A stretch of 64,000 nt of DNA from Aldrovandia affinis. Lineage: Eukaryota; Chordata; Actinopteri; Notacanthiformes; Halosauridae. Positions 34,295-44,960 of the stretch are shown here, in pieces. Every line of letters starts with the position of its first letter. Position 1 is the first letter of the stretch. Position numbers and translations under genes: made by a program. The stretch is taken from NCBI GenBank assembly GCA_029706075.1, contig JAINUG010000004.1, forward strand, positions 232,001-296,000, given 5' to 3'. Below the pieces are notes generated by a model that saw only the letters and a list, made by a program, of their open reading frames with translations, made no database searches and had not been told where the DNA came from.

Positions 34295-37200
34295 CTGGAA
34301 AAGAGAAAGAGAGAGAGGGAGAAAGAGGAGAGAGACCAGTGAGTAACCAACCAACATTGCTTATTCCCACAGAGATATGTTTCATAAATGTAATAATAAT
34401 TTTTATACATTTTGGCATTTAAAAAGTAAATAAATAAATAAGTAACTTTTTAATAATATTTTACTGTTAATGTTCATTATTATACCACCATCATTATTAT
34501 AATTACAATGTTTATGTCAAATTTGTAGCATAACTACAAATGCTTTGGTGATATTTACTCTCTGTATTTCTGTATTTCATGCCAATAAAGAATATTGAAT
34601 TGGACTGACGGATAATTAGTAACTAATTCATTAATAAGGCTCAGCTCATCAATGTTTCACTGCCATTTTAATTTGTCACTTGCTTTTCCAGAATATGCTT
34701 TGTCAGCATACTAGTGTACTTGTGTAATTGTCATGCCAATAAGGCAAATTTATTTTGAATTTGAATTAGAATTTGAGAGACAGTGTAGTTTGGACACTCC
34801 ACCTCTTCCAGGAGAATGAAGGGAGGAGAGTAATCCAAGCAACATTTCTGTCACAGGCTGAGAGACAGCGACATATTCTCCTATTTATTAGAATATTTCA
34901 TATCAGAAATGATTGTCATTATTACCATTGTATTTGTCTTTTTATCAGTAGTAATTGTGGTCCTAGTGGAGCTAAGTTTGTCTGTTAAATACAATGCCTA
35001 TTTAACACAACAACGATGTATGAGTGCTATAGCTGCCAATGGTGTAGTCAATATTTGATTTAACGATCCATTTACTTTGCTCTTATTTCTAGTTGATTGT
35101 TGTTTAAGCTTCGGAAATATGTATCTACTGTAGGTTATGGCAATAAAGCAGATTCATTGAATTGAGAGGTAGAGAAAGACTTGAATTCACAGTATTGCAT
35201 CCTGTTTGCATCCTGTTGTGATGGTTAGTGTTCTCTCTAACGCTTTAACTCTTATTTACATGAAAGGAAAAACAACAAAACATTTATTTTTTACATTTAG
35301 AAAACACAGTATGAGCAATTACAGCAGTGACAATATTTCCCAAGGAAACATTTGTCCATTTGTAATGATTATTCATGTCATCGCAAGAACAAGAAACGGC
35401 AAAAGCTGGCAGCCCTGATCTATTGGCGTCCGATGAAAACAGACGCCAGCTGGCCCCTCTCCTCCCATGGGGTCTGGAGCGTTGGCTCTACCATTACCGT
35501 CACCCCACGCGCCACTCGGCAGACATGAGTCGTGTTGTTTTGATCTAAACAAGCTTTTCACAATTGTTCTTGTTGGGGGGGGGGTCTATGGTTTTCGGTC
35601 GACTGCGACAATGAACATTGTTCTGATTATTTTCTTTCTTCTCTCAGAGCTTGTTATCAGAGTAAAGAAAACAAGAACAACTAAAAAAAACTAAAAAAAC
35701 TATGAAAAACATCTATGTAAATTATATGGGATAGGGAATAGGCAAGTGTGTGACCTTCTTATTGTTTTTAAAGGAAGTAGGACCAGAAAAATAGGATTCT
35801 GAGAGCGATGATGGAATTCAATTAAGCTAAATGGGAAAAAAACAACAACGGAACTCGAAAAAAGGAATGGATCGTTCTGCGGCAACCCCCTCCCCCGGTT
35901 GCAGTAGGAAATGGCGCCCCCCCGTGCCCCGCCCACCTTGCATCATTGCCTCCAGGTCGTCCGCCTGCCTGTGCTCGTTCCCCGCCCGCAGCGCCAGCAG
36001 GAACATGGTGAGGCACACGGACTTGACGTCGCCCCCCTCCTCCTTGTCGGCGAACGCCCTCACGTGCATCTTCAGCTTCTTCAGCCGGTGTTTCTGCGCG
36101 CGGCGGGTGAGCGACAGCAGGTGTTGCCGCGGCCGACCACCCTTGTTGATGGGCAGGTAGCCCCCGAGGCCATGCCCCTTTGGCGGCCTCGCGTCCTTGT
36201 CCTCGTCCTCGCCGCGCTCGTGCCCGAGGCAGTGCGCCTCGAAGGAGTCCAGCCTCACCCCCTGCGCACACCCCAGTCTGGGGCAGCGCAGGAGCAGGGA
36301 GTGCAGGACCCCCAGGAAGGCCTTGGCGGGGGTGGTCAGCTCAGAGGGGGGGCAGGGGAGGGTGCAGGCGGGGCAGCGGGGGCCGAGGGAGCGGCCGTAC
36401 TTCAGGATGCAGCCGCGGCAGAAGAGGTGCCCGCAGGGAGACTGGACGGGGTCGGCCAGCAGGTGGTCACACACCTGACAGGTGAGGGCTTGGAGGAAGT
36501 CGGCCGGGAGCTGGTCCTGCAGCAGCTTGGGGCTCAGGTGCGAGCTCCTGCAGCGAGTGATGTTCTTCACCCACAGCGCCCTCTGGTGGCCTTTGGGGTT
36601 AAACCAGGTGTTTTTTGACCCTTGCTCGCCCCCTGGCCACCAAGCTCTGTTGCCACCCCCCACCAAGCCCCGGTAATGTGGGTCTGCCTTCATCCTCTTG
36701 GCGGTTTGGGGCAGCGCAGCCCGAGACGGCCTGCACCTCTTCCTCCCCTTGCGCTTGAAGGAGGAGGCCTTTTTGGGGTGACAGAGGGGACAGTGGGCGG
36801 TGTGGGGTGTCCACTGCGGGACCCGGGTCCCTGAGAAGCAGCAGAAGCCCCCACCCCTGATGGCGGCCTTCCAGCAGCGGTGGCAGAAGGAGGGGGGGTG
36901 CACGGTCTCCAGGTCCCCCTCTACGTCCACCTTGAACACCTTGAGGATGACCTCGGGCCAGCTGGACGCCTTGCAGCCCATCCTCCGCAGGGCCATCCGG
37001 CTGCTCTCGTCCAGCACCCCCTGGACCTCGTGATCGGGCCCGCCTTTCGCCTTCCGCAACGCCAGGCCACAGAGCCGGCACAGATTCCTGCCAGCCAAGA
37101 AAACAAGAAAAACTCTTTCTCTTTTTCTTTCTGTTCTCTTCATTACCCCAAAGACATGTTTCCAGTGATGCAAAGTTAATTTGCTCTGATTATTGATTAA

Positions 37201-37892
37201 CGAAGTCTGAGGCTTGCGGCTGAGGCTAGCAATGAATCTGACTCGTGTGTGTTTTTTTAATAATGTTTTTTTAATTAATAATCTAACCATCGCTGTTAAT
37301 AGACACATTGGAGCTATAGCAATGTTGAGGAGAGGTGAAAGTGGATTTGTTATTGGATGGGAATAACAGTGTTGTGGAGAGAGGGGAAAGTGGTTTGTTA
37401 TCTGATCCGTTAATCACACGATTGATCGGTACTTCTGCGATCCCTCCCAAACCCGAGAAGATTAATTGATGACAGCATTGGGGGAGAGATGAAAGGCTTC
37501 ACCCTCCGTTACCGCGAGCGATCAAATCGATCGGGCGAGGCGTACCTGAGGTGGGTCATGTGGGTGTCGATCTCCAGGAGCTTCAGGTCGACGCGCTTCC
37601 CTGCCTCCTCCATGCTTTCCTTCGTCTTCCCTCCTAGGCACAGCCTCATCACGCTCCCGGCCCGCCCCAAGTCCGTCCTCAGCCCCTCCACCTCATCCTC
37701 CTCCGCCCTCCCCCCCAGGGATGGGGAGAGGGCCAGCGGAGGGGCGTGCTGCCCGCCCAGCTGGGAATCTGCAGGGAGGGGTGCTTTCTCTATGGACTTG
37801 ACCCGGAAGAGCTTGAACTTCCAGTCGGAGAACTTGGAGTAAGGGTGCCGGAGCTCGGACGGAACGGAACGCAATGGCGGATCTGTCTCCAT
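32522..37892 (-). CDS. rag1: RAG1, V(D)J recombination-activating protein 1 (three coding exons)
   Basis: RAG1 is the catalytic subunit that cuts recombination signal sequences. Exons are 37892-37546, 37087-35937 and 34294-32522. All junctions are GT-AG and in phase, giving 1089 residues after removal of one extra base in exon 3. Domains: basic N-terminal region, RING/zinc-dimerisation domain from about residue 319 ([20 protein letters not shown]), nonamer-binding domain from about 432 ([14 protein letters not shown]), then the core. The acidic triad matching mouse D600, D708 and E962 is present as D644 (SCDGMGD), D754 (GYDEK) and E1010 ([10 protein letters not shown]). The start ATG has context GCCATGG. 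A 1-bp insertion near 34019-34022 breaks the frame between SVDD and AADAITRRF. Convergent with rag2. Confidence 0.97.
34540..34780 (+). repeat. two retroposon tails in rag1 intron 2
   Basis: TTGGTGATATTTACTCTCTG with CATGCCAATAAAGAATATTG, then about 150 bases later TGTCATGCCAATAAGGCAAA and TTGAGAGACAG. Both run opposite to rag1. Confidence 0.55.
35095..35180 (+). repeat. retroposon 3' tail in rag1 intron 2
   Basis: GCTTCGGAAATATGTATCTA, GGCAATAAAGCAGATTCATTG and GAGAGGTAGAGAAAG. Confidence 0.5.
35937..37087 (-). CDS. rag1: rag1 coding exon 2
   Basis: Encodes residues 116-499 plus one base: the Cys-rich N-terminal segment (NLCRLCG, FCHRCW, CPLC), a basic cluster ([13 protein letters not shown]), the C3HC4 RING with following zinc fingers, and most of the nonamer-binding domain to EAMMQ. 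It ends CAAG before donor GTGGGC. The frame is intact throughout and very GC-rich at third positions. Confidence 0.95.
37088..37545 (-). other. rag1: rag1 intron 1
   Basis: A 458-bp intron with donor GTACGC and acceptor CTGGCAG. It splits an Arg codon just before the Cys-rich segment NLCRLCG. No repeat element or gene is recognisable in it. Confidence 0.88.
37546..37892 (-). CDS. rag1: rag1 coding exon 1
   Basis: Encodes residues 1-115 plus two bases. It starts [14 protein letters not shown] and contains the fish RAG1 motif [20 protein letters not shown]. It ends ...CACCTCAG followed by the donor GTACGC, so the codon for Arg is split across intron 1 (THMTHLR joined to NLCRLCG). A further in-frame stretch upstream contains no ATG and runs back to a splice acceptor at 37930-37931, so this ATG is the start chosen. 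Confidence 0.93.
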
Positions 37893-37931
37893 GGCGTCCG
37901 TCTCCACGGCGTCAGCGTAGCCTCGGGATCT
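37893..37931 (-). other. rag1: rag1 5' UTR end and splice acceptor
   Basis: On the - strand a pyrimidine tract ending TCTCCTACAG (AG at 37931-37930) is followed by 37 untranslated bases and then the Kozak-matching start codon. This predicts at least one non-coding rag1 exon at higher coordinates; it was not located. Confidence 0.7.
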
Positions 37932-38280
37932 GTAGGAGAGAAGGAGGAAGAGAGAGCTCGATCACATGTCTGACAGGACTTATTGAGTTATGAATGTGAG
38001 CACAAAAGGGCGTGTTTGCCTTCTTGAGTAGGTTGCAAGGCAAGAGTGTGCCTCCTGTCTCAAATAAAGATCAGACGTAGATATCAGTTCTGACAATCGT
38101 AAAATGAAAAATCATAAACTAGCAAATTAGCAGCCAATATTTCACTTACTATATTACAATTCAACTGTGCAAATATTTTTGCAAAAAAAAGTCTCAGAAA
38201 CAGCTCTGTATTCTCTTAATTCCAGTCATGTAGAGAGAGACACAGACAGGAGAAAGAGACACAGACAGTGCACTGCCATT

Positions 38281-38385
38281 GTACTCTTGGGCAAGGTACC
38301 TGAATTGCTTCAGCAAAATGTCCAGCTGTACAAATGGACAGTGTGTTAAAATGTAAGCTGTCTGGATAAGGACCTCTGCTTAGCC
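38281..38385 (+). mobile_element. V-SINE fragment
   Basis: Carries GGGCAAGGTACCTGAATTGC, CTGTACAAATGGACAG and a decayed CTGGATAAGGACCTCTGCTTAG tail. The tRNA head is missing. It sits just left of the Tc1-like element at 38433. Confidence 0.7.
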
Positions 38386-38432
38386 CATAAATAATACAAA
38401 TGTTGTCTGCAAAGAAGCACAGTTTTCAGATG

Positions 38433-38964
38433 TATAGGCAACTGCCAAAATAAAGGAAACACTTGAGCAAATGAGGGATACAGGCGGCTCTGTTATTGTG
38501 TGGGTTGTATTATCCTGGCATGGTTCAGAGACACTCAACCACTTAGAGGGCAAGATAGACGCCAATAAATACAAAGCCATTCTGAGTGATCACCATCATC
38601 CTACGGTGAAGTGTTCCCATCCTGATGGGAATGGTCTCTTCCAGAATGACAATGCCCCCATCCACAGGGCACAAGTGGTCACTGAATGGTTTGATGAACA
38701 TGAAAAGGATGTAAACCATATGCCCTGACCATCTCAGTCACCAGATCTCAACCCAACTGAACACTTATGGGAGATTCTGGAGGTTTTCCACCACCATCAA
38801 CAAAACACCAAATTTCTCATGGAAGAATGGTGTTGCATCCCTCCAGTAGAGTTCCAGACACTTATAAAATCTATGCCAAGGTGCATTGAATCTGTTCTGG
38901 CGGCTCGTGGTAGCCCAACACCCTATTAACACACTTTATGTTGGTGTTTCCTTTATTTTGGCAG
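38433..38964 (+). mobile_element. Tc1-like element carrying the transposase C-terminal half
   Basis: Terminal repeats (GGCAACTGCCAAAATAAAGG at the left, CCTTTATTTTGGCAG at the right) enclose about 530 bp. The + strand encodes the catalytic end of a Tc1 transposase: GGSVIVWVVLSW, NDNAPIHRAQVVTEWFDEHE, then SPDLNPTEHLWE and MPRCIESVLAARG. A TGA replaces the Trp codon after MP. The N-terminal DNA-binding half is absent, so the copy could move only with outside transposase. Confidence 0.85.
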
Positions 38965-40354
38965 CATTCAGTGCGCTTCAGTCTTTTAGGAAAGCTCTGT
39001 ACTGAGAGAGCTGCCACTGAAACCCACTTGCAGTTGAATCCGTTTGGAACTCTGTCCCGTAACTCTGTAATATTCAGCCGGAGGCATTTCTCCTGTATAA
39101 TGCATGAGGAAGGCACTGGCCCCGGGAATCAATACACTTCCCAAGAGTTTGTGCCCTTTTCTTGACAAGGGCCAGGCGACCCAGGGACCCGGGGGCCACA
39201 AAACTGGCATTTAAACTACGAGGGCACCTCGCTCCAGGAGGGCCACACGGATCAGCCCCCACCCGCCTCCCTTCATTCCGCTTAAAACAACAGTGACCAA
39301 ATTCATCGAGCAGGGCAGGACAGCCCTTTGTAGAAGTACAGTTCAAGCCTGCGGCTGTCTAAAGTCCACCAAAGCAAAAATACACACTGTACTTCCTTCT
39401 TACAGTGAATACTTTCAAACGTAGAAATAACAAAGACCAAAGCTTTGCCATGGCACACCACCCCCGACCCCCCCACCCCCACCCACATCTCCATCCCATC
39501 CACAGCTCAATCAATAAATTATCCAATTAACCAATCAATTAGGCAATTGTCTTACCATGATCCCCCCTCCGCATGCACATAGTGTCATTCTGTCCGCCCC
39601 TGAGCTCTGTCCTGTGTGCCTCCGCTTCACTCACCGGCTCAGATGTCTGACTCTGACTCTCCCGTCAACAGACTCACAGCTGAGCTGAATCAGAAAGCGT
39701 GGCGTCTGGCCTCTTACCTTGTTTGTTTTTGTGTCAGCTGGCATCTGGTCCCCTGGGGACGGGGGGGGGCTCTTCTGTGCAGGGAGCAGGGCGAGGGGAG
39801 AAGGGGGTGGGGGAGGGGGATGAGTTTGGAGTCTGCAGCAGCCTGCTGTACGTCTGTATGTTCCTGGGTCGCCGTCCCAACGACGACGGGTCTGTGTCAG
39901 TCGGTGGGTTGGGACAGCGATCCTCTTGTATTTATACCGTCGTTTGGGGTTAGGGGGTGGGGGGATCTCGCAACTGTCAGGGCCCCCGCCACCTGAGCTG
40001 TGGGCAAGGAGATGAGAAGCAGTGATAATGTCAACCCCCCCCCCATTCCTTGCCCCCAACACCACCACCTCATCCCCCAAAATGAGGCACCCCTCAGCTG
40101 GCCTAGCCACAGCCCCACTTTCCCCCCACCACTTCACCTCAGACAGGTGGATCAACTCTCTACAGGAGACCTAACGATTGTTTTGGAGGTTACCCCCCCC
40201 CCTTCCCCGCCCCATGACATTATGTTAGGCTGTGGCATGAAAGGTTAGACTGGCAACACACAAAACAGGCTTCGGTTGATATGACAATACAATTTCATTA
40301 AAAATATCAGAGTACTTTAAATTTAACATTGTTATTATATTTGATTATGTATTC
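38965..40354. other. intergenic, no gene seen
   Basis: Apparently unique. C-rich and G-rich runs occur near 39460-39490, 39755-39820 and 40035-40060. Confidence 0.4.
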
Positions 40355-40398
40355 TTATTAGTAGTAGCAGTAGCAGTAGCAGTAGCAGTATCAGTTGC
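40355..40398. repeat. (AGT/AGC)n microsatellite, left part
   Basis: TAGTAGTAGCAGTAGC units before the LINE 3' end at 40396; the same trinucleotides resume after it. Confidence 0.85.
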
Positions 40399-40648
40399 AC
40401 CGTGTCTCTGGAACAGTCACCTGCATATGGTACAGTCCATCTCTGCCTTTAAGACTGGGCTAAAAACTATTTTTGATCAGCGTGCCTTCCTTTTTTAATG
40501 CTGTCCAGGCCTGTCTTTTATATTTTAATGGACTGTTTATGCATTTTGCCTTGATTAACACATTGTTTTGAACCATGTACTACTATGTAAAGCACTTTGA
40601 GATTTTCCTTGGAAAATGAAAAGCGCTATAAAAATAAATGTATTAGTA
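40396..40648 (+). mobile_element. LINE 3' end
   Basis: Residual coding (LWNSHLHMVQSISAFKTGLK-like) is followed by the 3' tail TGTAAAGCACTTTGAGAT...GCGCTATAAAAATAAATG, a common ending of fish non-LTR elements. It runs directly into an (AGT/AGC)n repeat. Confidence 0.65.
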
Positions 40649-40795
40649 GTAGTAGCAGTAGCAGTAGCAGTAGCAGTAGTAGTAGTAGTAGCAGTAGTAG
40701 TACGATTAGTAACAGTAGTAGTAGTTATAGTAGAAGTTGCAGTTACAGTAGCAATAGGACTAGGCAATGGTAGCAGTTGTAGCAGTATTATCAGT
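40643..40795. repeat. (AGT/AGC)n microsatellite, right part
   Basis: Directly follows the LINE tail, so the trinucleotide run probably grew from the element's 3' end. Confidence 0.9.
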
Positions 40796-41191
40796 CCACT
40801 ATAAGCAGTAGGTGGAGTGTTCAGACTCCCTTATCCTGGAAAATCCCATTTAGTTTCATTGCCAATTGAATTTAGAAACAGTTCCATTTCATTCCCCCTG
40901 TCTGCAGTGTTTCCCATTCTGGGATAATAATTAGGGAGAATATTTCATCTTGTGAGATAGATGAGGTACAGTAAACGTTTCGGGCCACTGTGTATGATCC
41001 CAGGCACAGCATTAATCTCTCCTCCTCCCGTGAGAGCACGGAGCTGCAGTCTTTTAATCTGCTGGGTCAGGGGTCGCTCTCACACAGCTGGCCGCCTTCT
41101 GCCGTCTCCCTGACACCAGGTCACTCATAACAACCACAACCTCATCCGAATTTTGGAGATGTGACGGGACGTGACTAGTGGGGCGTAGATA

Positions 41192-41280
41192 ATAATAATA
41201 ATAATAATAATAATTCATTTTATTTATGACACACTTTTAATTCAAAGTAAATCTCAAAGTGCTAAAGACAATGGAGGTGG
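41192..41280 (-). repeat. (AAT)n and inverse LINE tail
   Basis: AATAATAATAATAATAATTC then CATTTTATTTATGACACACT and CAAAGTAAATCTCAAAGTGC, the reverse complement of a tail like that at 40600. Confidence 0.6.
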
Positions 41281-41639
41281 GGCTGCGTGCCTTGTAAAAG
41301 ATTTTAGACTTTATGTGAGAGCTGTATTCAGCAGATCAGGAGAGGGGAGTGAGGTTGAGGAAGCGCATTTGAAGTAGGGATAACCGGTGACCTCAACACA
41401 GGGCAGACTCTTTCATTAACAACCCTTATGCCTTACCTCATCTGAGGAAGGACTGAATCATGGGGGAAATACAAGGTCTACTGGCTTCCATATCAAAGAC
41501 ATGCAGACAGAACTGAACAATGTTGGGGGGAGCACCTAACTATTTTGTAGGCTGGCCGGCCAGCCGGTCCAACAAACATGGGAACTAGTGATAGGTTAGA
41601 CCTTGTGAAGCTTATAATAGGCAGGGCTGCAATGTGCTG

Positions 41640-41768
41640 TAAGTCACTGACCCCTATGAACCACTATAAACCTCTGTGAATAACTATGAACCACTATGAA
41701 ACACAGTGAACCACTACAACCACTATGAATGATTATGAACCACTATGAACCACTACAATCCACTATAA
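41640..41768. repeat. tandem repeat of about 10 bp
   Basis: Variants of AACCACTATG repeated about twelve times, with substitutions such as AACCACTACA and AATAACTATG. Confidence 0.8.
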
Positions 41769-42324
41769 ATGGTGTATTCTGCACTTTGTTGGACACAAAA
41801 CAATATGATTGGTTCTCTGATAACACATGAGCCTCACTCGCCCATCGCTGGTTGGAACGCAACAGGGGCTGCCATTTCACAGGAAACAGGAAGTGCTTCC
41901 AGTTGGGCCTGTTGGAGACAGGGGGGGGCTGCAGATGGCTGTCTTACAAACAAGCATTGACCCTCCCCCGGAGACCCTTGTCCTCAGGCCCCTTCTGATC
42001 AGCTTGTTATTGATAGAACAGTCAGTGGCAGTTTGATTTATGGTTAAAAGGGCAAGAGATAAACAGCCAGCTGGCATGCAGAGACTCTGTGGGGCTGCGC
42101 TCAGAGGCGCCAGGCTGGTGAGGACACCTGTTGCATCCGCGCTGTCTGGCATTGTGCACCGACCTCACCCAGTGGAGCCAGGCAAAAGCAAGCATAACAA
42201 ACAACATGATCGATCAATCAATCGATCAATCAATCAATTGTTGTTTAGCACTGTTCACATTAGGAATCCTGATTGAGTGAGCAAGGCCTACACAAGACAT
42301 GCCCTCTGCTGAGACGGAGAGAGA

Positions 42325-42470
42325 GATGTCTTATGAGATGTTTATTTCATATGATTTGGCAACATAACTGTGTACTTGAAGTGCGAATTTGAACTTGATC
42401 TTAAGAGACAGAGAAAGAGATGGATAGAGAGACAGACGGAGCAGGAGAGAGAGACAGAGAGACAGACAGG
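42325..42470 (+). repeat. retroposon tail with GA tract
   Basis: GATTTGGCAACATAACTGTG, TTTGAACTTGATCTTAAGAG, then an AGAGACAG-rich run to about 42470. Confidence 0.45.
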
Positions 42471-43299
42471 ATGAACAGAGACTGTGTGACATTCCAGCAG
42501 AGGGCAGCCTGTTGGCAGTTTGGCAGTTCTGACACAGATCCACAGAACTGGGGGGAAGGGGCGAACCAGGACACAGGAGAAACAGAGCAGCTCAGGTTCC
42601 ACGAAGCGAGCGTGACTGAATACAAGCCGAGAGAATCATCTCTGAAGAAGGAGATTATGCCAAAGCTCAAAACATTTAGAAAAAAAAACAACGGAGCTCA
42701 GCCTACTTTCCCGACGCCCGGCGCCATGGGAACCGCGGTATGCCATGTTCAGCTCGCCTGAGATCCACCAGCCACCACCCTGGCCTGGAGTTAACCTTCG
42801 ACTTCACTGTGCAGAGATAGGGTTAAAAAGCAGCAGGGAGAGACTAGAAATCGGGGAAAGTGTTTGAGCTGGGCCATTAAAGAATTTCTACTGCTGGTCT
42901 CACTGCTGTAAGGGGAGTTTAACAGCCGACTAAACCATTTCCCTGCAGTTAATTTACAAACGCATTTTCAGTGGCCATTTCAAACATCTGTGGACTACTT
43001 CCCAAGTAACATTGTACCAGTTTCATGCTCCCAGTGTGGAATGATAATTGTGTGGTAAAAAAATAATAATCTTTGGGCTGCTGGGTGACTCCTAGTGTCT
43101 GTTAAGTTCCAGCGTGTGGATGAGCCCCACGGTCTGGCAGGGAATGCTGACGGACGGCAGCACGTGATTGGCCGTTCGCATCGTCCACGGAGGGAGTGTT
43201 TCGGTCGGCGGAACTGCCTGCTTCAGCTGAGCTTCCAAAAACAAACCAGCTTTCCAGGAGGCAGCTAATTGTACAGAGCCCTTTAGAGTATCATGTGTA

Positions 43300-43695
43300 G
43301 GGGCTGGCGGATAGCGTAGCGGTCTAACGCACCACACTTTGGCTGGTCCGGTGTGGTGTGCGCTGCCTGTCAGGGATGCGGTTCGAAACCCGCATCTCTA
43401 CCAGACCGGCCCTGGTCGTCAGCCCGATCGGAGGCGACGTTTGGCTGTCCGCCTCCGGGGGGGGGAGGGTGAGCCGGCACGAGTCCGTCGAGGAGCAGGA
43501 AAAAGGCGTCCGTGGTAGAATTCCGTCTCGGAAGAGGCGGATAAATTCGGTCCGGAAAATAATGTCTCGCCCCGGAGGACGGGCGGCGGACTCGTGAGGG
43601 AGGGGGAACTGAGATAAATAGAGGGTATAATTGGCAACCAAATTGGGAGAAAAACGAGGGAAAAATTTGAAATTATTATTATTATTATTTTTTGT
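43300..43695 (+). mobile_element. tRNA-derived SINE, intact, with perfect target-site duplication
   Basis: The head has an A box (TAGCGTAGCGG, 43312-43322) and a perfect B box (GGTTCGAAACC, 43380-43390), then a GC-rich body and the tail AATTGGCAACCAAATTGGGA...(ATT)n. GTATCATGTGTA occurs immediately before (43288-43299) and after (43696-43707), a perfect 12-bp target duplication. Both RNA polymerase III boxes are intact, so this copy inserted recently. Confidence 0.85.
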
Positions 43696-43707
43696 GTATC
43701 ATGTGTA

Positions 43708-44360
43708 AAGGGTCTGTTCAATGGGAGCTCAGCATTCCTGCACAAGGACGTGCCAGCAGTTAAAGAACCTTGTGGAATTAACAAGCCACCCCCACAACAG
43801 TGGAAAGAGTGAGGCTCCACACTCCGACAGTTCTTCCGTGATCTCGCCCCAGCTATTTCCACCCCCCGCAGTTTATTTTGTAAATGGGCCGCCAGCACGT
43901 CCCCGTTTTACACGGCAGTTCGTCCGAGTTTCTCGCTCTCTCCAATAAGAGCGTCATCAATCTCCTGGCCGGTGCTCATTACTCTCATTGCAGGTTTTTA
44001 ATAATCTTTAACGTGATTATTAGAGGCTGGGCAATTAATTACATCCCTCGCTCAGTCGCTCTCAGTGTCTGTCTGATCCACGCCTTCAGGTGAGCATGAT
44101 TAGTATCCAACTCCCAGCACCTGGGGAACAGCGAATAGGGGAACAGGGGTGGGGCCAGCTCCCCCTCTTCTTGCAGACAAACCAGTGTTGTTGTTTTTTT
44201 GCTGTTCTTTTTGTTTTGGCCTGACCCCATTTGACACGGCGGCCTCAACAACGGGAAAAGCTGCGGTGCCCTCAATATCATGGCTAAGGCCGTCACTTTC
44301 AAGCCCACATCGGCAGCCATGATAACCGCCACAGTCTCATTGTCACGGGTGGGGGGCTCG
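43708..44360. promoter_or_regulatory. candidate conserved non-coding block
   Basis: Unique sequence including AACGTGATTATTAGAGGC, GGCAATTAATTACATCCC and GAGCATGATTAGTATCC. No open frame with family resemblance. Regulatory status is a guess from composition. Confidence 0.25.
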
Positions 44361-44754
44361 TATTGACTGATTACTCTAAACAATCTTCTGTTTTTTCTTA
44401 TGGTTTGGCTAACTTATTATCTCAGAAGAGGCTGCTCGTGTGTAATCATTTTTCACAGGCCGCAGTCTTGATCTTTTGCCTTTCAGCCCCCAACCACCCC
44501 TCTTTTTATCTAGTTTTGATTGCTTTGCTGAGTGACTCGATTTGCTCCTCAGAATGCCACCTGTATTTTGTGTCAGCCCGAAAAGAGAAGATAAATAGAT
44601 TTGCCCCAGCAAAAAAAAAAATGTCCAGAGAAATTCTTTGTTCTGGAAATTGAAATCAAATCTCTCCGATCTATAAAAATACAATCTTTAGCTTTCATCC
44701 GTTCCTCTTAAAGGAGAGCTCTGAGAGAAAGTGTCAGTCTATGACATGATGGAG

Positions 44755-44960
44755 TGAAAGAGGCCGAGGCAGGGTGCCAGCGCTCCACACTGATGACGTC
44801 TGCCTCAGCACAAACCCAGCCAGACTTCAGGGGGCCAGAGGAGCCAGGGTATCTTTCATTAAAGGGAACAATGAACTTTAATTCCGCGCTAATTAAATAT
44901 GACGATCGCCAGCACGGAGTCCGGCTCCTGTCTCAAGCTCCATCTCCCCCGGAACTCCAG
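44755..44960. promoter_or_regulatory. candidate conserved non-coding element
   Basis: AAAGGGAACAATGAACTTTA and CGCGCTAATTAAATATGACG in otherwise unique sequence. Confidence 0.25.

Larger units (their letters stand above)
34295..35936 (-). other. rag1: rag1 intron 2
   Basis: A 1642-bp intron with donor GTGGGC and acceptor TCTTTTCCAG, placed inside the Gly codon of MMQGRGFG. It is AT-rich and holds three copies of a retroposon 3' tail (near 34560, 34740 and 35140), a short GA tract beside the acceptor and a G-run near 35574. Confidence 0.9.

Noticed and set aside
35911-36618. 235-codon + strand frame across rag1 exon 2
   Set aside because: Opposite-strand shadow of rag1 with repetitive Gln/Gly/Ala content.
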